Part shown: in pieces, positions 60,206 to 64,000 of the stretch
How the letters are laid out: each line of letters begins with the position of its first letter
Position numbering within the stretch: the stretch's first letter is position 1
NCBI GenBank assembly: GCA_963678095.2
Contig: OY782746.1
Coordinates: 682,001-746,000 of the forward strand
Reading direction: 5' to 3'
Length of the DNA stretch: 64,000 bases
Origin: G963678095 sp963678095
GTDB taxonomy: Bacteria > Bacillota > Negativicutes > Selenomonadales > Selenomonadaceae
Position numbers and translations under genes: made by a program
The notes under the pieces: generated by a model
Database searches by the model: none
What the model saw: only the letters and a program-made list of their open reading frames with translations
Told to the model about the DNA's origin: nothing

Positions 60206-61033
60206 CTATCCGATGATGTTAAAAATCTGCACATAATAATATACCAACGGTACTGTAAACATAATACTGTCAAAGCGGTCGAGCACGCCGCCGTGCCCAG
60301 GAATAAGCGACCCGGAATCCTTGATTCCCGTATGACGCTTAATCGTAGACTCTACAAGATCGCCCAAGGTTGCCGTCGCTGCCAGCAAAATCCCCAAAAC
60401 AATCATATGCCCCCAGAAGAAGCCAAATAAGGATCCGGCCGCTGCCGTCACAAGAACGGTTCCAATCATGCCGCCCGCAAATCCCTCCACCGTTTTATTC
60501 GGACTAATATCTGGGCACAACTTATGCCGTCCGCAGAAAGAGCCTGTAAAAAAGGCAAAGGTATCACTCGCCCACGTTCCCAGAAAAGCCAGCCAGATCA
60601 AGGCACAGCCCTGCGGCATATTGCCCAGCGGGGACGACAAAACAAAATCAGCACCGGCAAATCGCAGCAAAATCAAGTGTGAAAAGGGCAAGCTAACATA
60701 AAGAATTCCCGCCAACGACACACAGGCCTGCTCAATCGAAAACCTCCGATGAAAAAACACCGCCTCAGCCATCACCAGCAACGTGGTAACCGTAAGCACA
60801 GCCAATGTTTCATCGCTGTTTCCCTGCCAGGCACAGCCGATCATAAGCACAATAGCAGCCATCCCCAGCAGATAAGACAGCTTCTGCTCTGCGTTGCCAA
60901 AAGCTCTGGCAAATTCATGCCAGGCCAGCATTGCCAAGGCCAATACCGTCAGACTGAACAGCCAACTGCCAAAATTAATTACATAAACTGCCAAGCCCAT
61001 TCCTACAATTCCGGTAATAATCCGCGTAATCAA
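60206..61033 (-). CDS. cdsA: Phosphatidate cytidylyltransferase
   Basis: A 275-residue membrane enzyme with about eight helices that makes CDP-diacylglycerol. The signature SDTFAFFTGSFCGRHKLCPDISPNKTVEGFAGGMIG is complete. GGTGGAG lies five bases from the TTG at 61033 (ITRIITGIVG); the GTG at 61048, overlapping the uppS stop, has no ribosome site. The uppS-cdsA-dxr-rseP order is the classic bacterial one. Confidence 0.94.
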   Translation of the reverse strand: MITRIITGIVGMGLAVYVINFGSWLFSLTVLALAMLAWHEFARAFGNAEQKLSYLLGMAAIVLMIGCAWQGNSDETLAVLTVTTLLVMAEAVFFHRRFSIEQACVSLAGILYVSLPFSHLILLRFAGADFVLSSPLGNMPQGCALIWLAFLGTWASDTFAFFTGSFCGRHKLCPDISPNKTVEGFAGGMIGTVLVTAAAGSLFGFFWGHMIVLGILLAATATLGDLVESTIKRHTGIKDSGSLIPGHGGVLDRFDSIMFTVPLVYYYVQIFNIIG

Positions 61034-61047
61034 AAAAACTCCACCCA

Positions 61048-61833
61048 CTATTTATTTTCATCTTTTAATCCGCCAAAACGGCGTTCACGCCCCTGAAAGT
61101 CGACAAGCGCTTCAACAAAACACGCCGGCGTAAAATCCGGCCAATTTGTATCGGTGAACCAAAATTCGGCATACGCACTCTGCCAGAGCAAAAAGTTGCT
61201 GAGCCGTTTGTCGCCGCTCGTTCGGATCACCAGATCCACTGGCGGCAGTCCACCTGTATACAGATTTTTTTCAATCAATTCTTCCGTTATCAATGCAGGG
61301 GCCAGTTCTCCGGCTGCCACCTGCGTTGCAAGTATCTTAACAGAACGCGTAATTTCTTCCCGTCCGCCATAATTGACAGCTATATTGAAGTTTACCCCCG
61401 TGTTGTCCCGGGTACGCTTCTGAGCTTTTTCCACCTGATTCTGCAGTGACGGCGACAATTCATCAATCCGTCCGATAAACTGCAGTTTGACATTTTTCTG
61501 GTCCATTTCATCAATTTCTTTGGCAAGATATTCAGAAAACAGCTGCATCAGAAAATCCACTTCTGCATGCGGACGCTTCCAATTTTCCGTTGAAAACGCA
61601 TATACAGTTAGTGCTGCAATTTCCAAATCAATTGCCACTTTTAAAATCTGCTTCAGCGTCCTGACTCCGGCAGTATGTCCAGCCGTGCGCAAAAGCCCCT
61701 TGCCAGTAGCCCAGCGGCCATTGCCATCCATAATCAGGGCCACATGTTTTGGCAGCCGAGTCTGATCGATGTTGCTGTACGGAAGGTGTTCATTTGTTGG
61801 CTTTTTTGCATCACCAAAGATTTTTTTCCACAT
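61048..61833 (-). CDS. uppS: Undecaprenyl diphosphate synthase
   Basis: A 261-residue cis-prenyltransferase making the lipid carrier for peptidoglycan. LIMDGNGRWATGKG holds the catalytic Asp, and GGREEITRSVKIL and DLVIRTSGDKRLSNFLLWQSAYAEFWFTD close the family signature. An N-terminal extension of about 30 residues precedes the core. AGAGG lies 7 bases before the ATG. It starts its own unit after the ferredoxin terminator. Confidence 0.97.
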   Translation of the reverse strand: MWKKIFGDAKKPTNEHLPYSNIDQTRLPKHVALIMDGNGRWATGKGLLRTAGHTAGVRTLKQILKVAIDLEIAALTVYAFSTENWKRPHAEVDFLMQLFSEYLAKEIDEMDQKNVKLQFIGRIDELSPSLQNQVEKAQKRTRDNTGVNFNIAVNYGGREEITRSVKILATQVAAGELAPALITEELIEKNLYTGGLPPVDLVIRTSGDKRLSNFLLWQSAYAEFWFTDTNWPDFTPACFVEALVDFQGRERRFGGLKDENK

Positions 61834-61861
61834 AAATATACCTCTTCACTATAAGTTACAA

Positions 61862-61902
61862 GAAACAAAAGCCCCTCTTTGCCAAAAAGCACAAGAGGGG
61901 CT
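61862..61902 (-). terminator. Terminator after the ferredoxin gene
   Basis: AGCCCCTCTT pairs perfectly with AAGAGGGGCT (loop 13), then TTTGTTTCTTG on the minus strand. It lies between the ferredoxin gene and uppS and implies a separate promoter for uppS. Confidence 0.85.
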
Positions 61903-61908
61903 CCCCCA

Positions 61909-62079
61909 TCACGGCGCTGAAATTGCAGCTACCGGGCATACGGCAGCACATGCGCCACAGTCCACACACATATCTGCGTTGATTTCATACTGGTTTTCAC
62001 CTTCGCTGATCGCACCAACCGGGCACGTGCCTGCACACGAACCACAGGAAATGCATTCCTCACCAATTTTATAAGCCAT
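61909..62079 (-). CDS. 2[4Fe-4S] ferredoxin
   Basis: A 56-residue clostridial-type ferredoxin: CISCGSCAGTCPVGA and CVDCGACAAVCPVAA give eight Cys for two 4Fe-4S clusters. It carries electrons in anaerobic metabolism. AGGAGG lies 8 bases before the ATG at 62079. Its start lies within the end of the upstream 70-residue gene. A ferredoxin at this place, between frr and uppS, is not part of the usual cluster. Confidence 0.96.
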   Translation of the reverse strand: MAYKIGEECISCGSCAGTCPVGAISEGENQYEINADMCVDCGACAAVCPVAAISAP

Positions 62080-62281
62080 TATTAGACACCTCCTTTCGCA
62101 TCTTGGCAGCAACGACAAGTTCCAGCCGGCCACCATTTGCACGCTGCCGAATTACATAAAGACAGCCATCCTCTACTTTAAAAAAATCACGCGTCGGACG
62201 TGTATATTGAATCGTATATGAAATATTTTGCTGCTTAAGTTCAAGTTCTACTGCCGATAGCAGCCTGCCTACAAATTCCAC
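62069..62281 (-). CDS. Hypothetical protein, 70 residues, between frr and ferredoxin
   Basis: A small basic protein (start MEFVGRLLSAVELELKQQNISYTIQYTRPTRDFF...) with a helix-then-strand pattern and no recognised domain. It begins with GTG two bases after the frr stop, and GGAAGTG at the end of frr can serve as ribosome site. It overlaps the ferredoxin gene start by 11 bases, so frr, this gene and the ferredoxin are one coupled run. Function unknown. Confidence 0.7.
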   Translation of the reverse strand: MEFVGRLLSAVELELKQQNISYTIQYTRPTRDFFKVEDGCLYVIRQRANGGRLELVVAAKMRKEVSNNGL

Positions 62282-62283
62282 AC

Positions 62284-62841
62284 TTACACTTCCATAATTT
62301 CTTTTTCTTTAACTGCACGGATACTGTCAACTTCTTTGATATACTTATCGACAAGCTTCTGCATATCATCCTGTGCTTTTTTTGCTTCGTCCTCCGTTAC
62401 CTCTTTTGCCTTCTCCATCTTTTTGAAGACATCATTGGCATCACGGCGAATATTGCGCACAGCAATTTTAGTTTCCTCTGACTTTTTGTTGACGGATTTA
62501 ACGAGTTCTGCCCGGCGGTCCTGGGTAAGCTGCGGAATAGACAAGCGGATCGCCGTGCCATCACTGTTTGGATTCAAACCGAGATCCGACTTCATGATCG
62601 CTTTCTCAATCTCATGCAGCATGGTTTTTTCCCACGGCTGGATCAAAATCATACGAGGTTCTGGCACCGAAATATTCGCCACCTGATTCAGCGGCGTCGG
62701 TGCATTATAGTAATCCACCATTATCTTGTCGAGCAACGCCGGTGTCGCGCGCCCAGCCCGCAGCGAAGCATACTCCCGTTTAAGAGCTTCTATCGATTTT
62801 TTCATGCGGTCTTCATGCGAAACAAATACTTCCTTCATCAT
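62284..62841 (-). CDS. frr: Ribosome recycling factor
   Basis: A 185-residue protein that splits the post-termination ribosome with EF-G. The long helical arms (HEDRMKKSIEALKREYASLRAGRATPALLDKI, and NIRRDANDVFKKMEKAKEVTEDEAKKAQDDMQKLVDKYIKEVD) are complete. Two successive ATGs are possible; the first overlaps the pyrH stop by 4 bases. Confidence 0.98.
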   Translation of the reverse strand: MMKEVFVSHEDRMKKSIEALKREYASLRAGRATPALLDKIMVDYYNAPTPLNQVANISVPEPRMILIQPWEKTMLHEIEKAIMKSDLGLNPNSDGTAIRLSIPQLTQDRRAELVKSVNKKSEETKIAVRNIRRDANDVFKKMEKAKEVTEDEAKKAQDDMQKLVDKYIKEVDSIRAVKEKEIMEV

Positions 62842-63566
62842 TCATTATTTCCCCCTACAGTTGTCCCGATATCCTCACCCAGTGCAACCTTCAAAATATT
62901 TTCGTGATCATCAATATTGAACACAATGATTGGAATCTTATTGTCCATGCAAAGGCTGGTTGCTGTAGAATCCATAACCGCCAGACCGCGTTTGAGAATT
63001 TCCAGATAAGCCAGCTTCTCGAATTTTTTCGCGTTAGGATTATGATTCGGATCAGAATCATATACCCCATCGGTATTCTTTTTAGCCATCAAAATGACAT
63101 CGGCTTCTATTTCTGCTGCCCGCAAAGCTGCCGTTGTATCTGTCGAAAAATAGGGGTTCCCCGTTCCGGCTGCAAAAATAACAACCCGGCCTTTTTCCAG
63201 ATGGCGGATTGCCTTGCGGCGAATATAAGGTTCAGCAACCTGACGCATCTCAATCGAGCTCTGCACCCGAGTAGGGACCTCTACCTGTTCCAGCGCATCC
63301 TGGAGAGCAAGAGAGTTCATGACCGTTGCCAGCATCCCCATATAATCAGCAGTTGCCCGGTCCATGCCCTTGGCACTGCCGGCAAGGCCACGCCAAATGT
63401 TTCCGCCTCCGACAACAACGGCAACATCAATATCGTGTTTTCTGATTTCCTTTACCTGCAGGGCAATGGATTCAACGACCTCCGGATTAATGCCAAATCC
63501 CTGATCGCCCGCCAAGGACTCCCCGCTCAATTTTAGAACTACACGTTTATATTTCGTTGTTTTCAA
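62838..63566 (-). CDS. pyrH: UMP kinase
   Basis: A 242-residue amino-acid-kinase-fold enzyme making UDP. KRVVLKLSGESLAGDQGFGI, VVGGGNIWRGLAGSA, VIFAAGTGNPYFSTDTTAALRA and DGVYDSDPN are family blocks. GGGGG lies eight bases from the TTG at 63566 (KTTKYKRVV), preferred over the ATG five codons earlier that overlaps the ribosome site. It is separated from tsf by a terminator, so it starts a new unit pyrH-frr. Confidence 0.96.
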   Translation of the reverse strand: MKTTKYKRVVLKLSGESLAGDQGFGINPEVVESIALQVKEIRKHDIDVAVVVGGGNIWRGLAGSAKGMDRATADYMGMLATVMNSLALQDALEQVEVPTRVQSSIEMRQVAEPYIRRKAIRHLEKGRVVIFAAGTGNPYFSTDTTAALRAAEIEADVILMAKKNTDGVYDSDPNHNPNAKKFEKLAYLEILKRGLAVMDSTATSLCMDNKIPIIVFNIDDHENILKVALGEDIGTTVGGNNE

Positions 63567-63639
63567 AGATAAAACCCCCATCTAGTCTTTTACACACTTT
63601 ATAATCTGTTTCGACAGAAATCCTGAATGTTCCTGTTTT

Positions 63640-63672
63640 TATTTTTTAAAAAAGAGAACACAAAGTGTTCTC
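63640..63672 (-). terminator. Terminator after tsf
   Basis: GAGAACAC pairs perfectly with GTGTTCTC around AAA, then TTTTTTAAAAAAT on the minus strand. It lies 5 bases after the tsf stop. Confidence 0.86.
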
Positions 63673-63677
63673 TCTCT

Positions 63678-64000
63678 TTATTTAGCTGCAGCCATTACTT
63701 CTGCAGCAAAATCATCTACTTTTTTTTCAATGCCTTCGCCCAACTGGTATCTGACGAATCTTCTGATGGAGATATTTTCACCGACTTTAGCGATCTGAGC
63801 TTTTACAAAACCTTCAATATTCTGGTCTGGATCCTTGATGAACGGCTGTTCAAGCAAGCAGACTTCTTTGTAATATTTTTCAATGCGGCCTTCAACCATT
63901 TTTTCAACGATTTTTTCTGGTTTGCCTTCTTCAAGAGCCTGCACACGAAGAACTTCACGTTCATGATCGAGTTCCTTCGTATCCACTTCATCACGTGTTA
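63678..64000 (-). CDS. tsf: Elongation factor Ts, C-terminal part (cut by window)
   Basis: About 107 C-terminal residues are present. Reading from the window edge gives TRDEVDTKELDHEREVLRVQ, then KIVEKMVEGRIEKYYKEVCLLEQPFIKDPDQ, the conserved EF-Ts C-terminal region that exchanges GDP on EF-Tu. The N-terminal domain lies beyond base 64000, presumably after rpsB. Confidence 0.96.
   Translation of the reverse strand, partial: TRDEVDTKELDHEREVLRVQALEEGKPEKIVEKMVEGRIEKYYKEVCLLEQPFIKDPDQNIEGFVKAQIAKVGENISIRRFVRYQLGEGIEKKVDDFAAEVMAAAK

Noticed and set aside
1..64000. CRISPR arrays, insertion sequences, tRNA or rRNA genes, phage genes
   Set aside because: I looked for regular spacer repeats, transposase motifs, tRNA-like CCA ends and integrase or capsid genes, and saw none.

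Overview
The window looks like chromosomal DNA from a diderm Firmicute of the class Negativicutes (Selenomonas/Sporomusa relatives). This is an inference from gene content. Firmicute markers are RNase Y with YmdB, SpoVS, the DUF881/DUF1290 pair beside ftsZ, strong GGAGG-type ribosome sites and a LexA box of the GAAC-N4-GTTC type. Diderm-style features sit beside them: a YbhGFSR-like exporter, a Spy/CpxP-like secreted protein and a meso-diaminopimelate-type MurE. GC content is near 50 %. About one gene in five has a GTG or TTG start chosen by Shine-Dalgarno spacing. I saw no tRNA, rRNA, CRISPR array or insertion sequence.

Layout. Bases 1-7.4 kb carry membrane transport and peptide use: the start of a kdpFA potassium pump operon, a DcuC-type dicarboxylate carrier with pepT, and a P-type ATPase with Na,K-ATPase-like motifs. 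Bases 7.7-13 kb hold an MFS exporter and a four-gene ABC-2 exporter with a HlyD-type adaptor. Bases 13-25.3 kb are the most variable part: a GH73 hydrolase, an unknown 86-residue protein, a membrane Fe-S protein with thioredoxin behind a long palindrome, a two-component system with a Spy-like secreted protein, a split YeeE/YedE pair, a decayed DUF4405 membrane gene, a PaaK-like protein that has lost its adenylation motif, and a Fsr-like MFS gene divergent from an AraC regulator with an N-terminal Cys cluster.

Bases 25.4-38.9 kb are housekeeping genes on the minus strand: a P-loop/Asp23 fusion, a PHP phosphoesterase, spoVS, ymdB, an unknown gene, rny, recX-recA with an SOS promoter, a cyclodeaminase and a CGGC protein, a DEAD helicase, cinA, rimO and an orphan solute-binding protein.

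Bases 39.1-53.1 kb are the division and cell wall cluster, read from mraZ to ftsZ: mraZ, rsmH, ftsL | murE, murF, mraY, murD, murG, murC, ddl | ftsQ, DUF881, DUF1290, ftsZ. Terminators after ftsL and after ddl split it into three units. ftsI/spoVD, ftsW, murB and ftsA are missing from their usual places. Four in-phase GTGGT boxes precede mraZ.

Bases 53.1-64 kb hold a polysaccharide deacetylase with a divergent Lgt-like protein, a DUF1858 redox-type protein, and a long minus-strand block: tsf | pyrH, frr, a 70-residue unknown, a ferredoxin | uppS, cdsA, dxr, rseP, ispG, proS. This links translation and ribosome recycling with isoprenoid and lipid-precursor synthesis.
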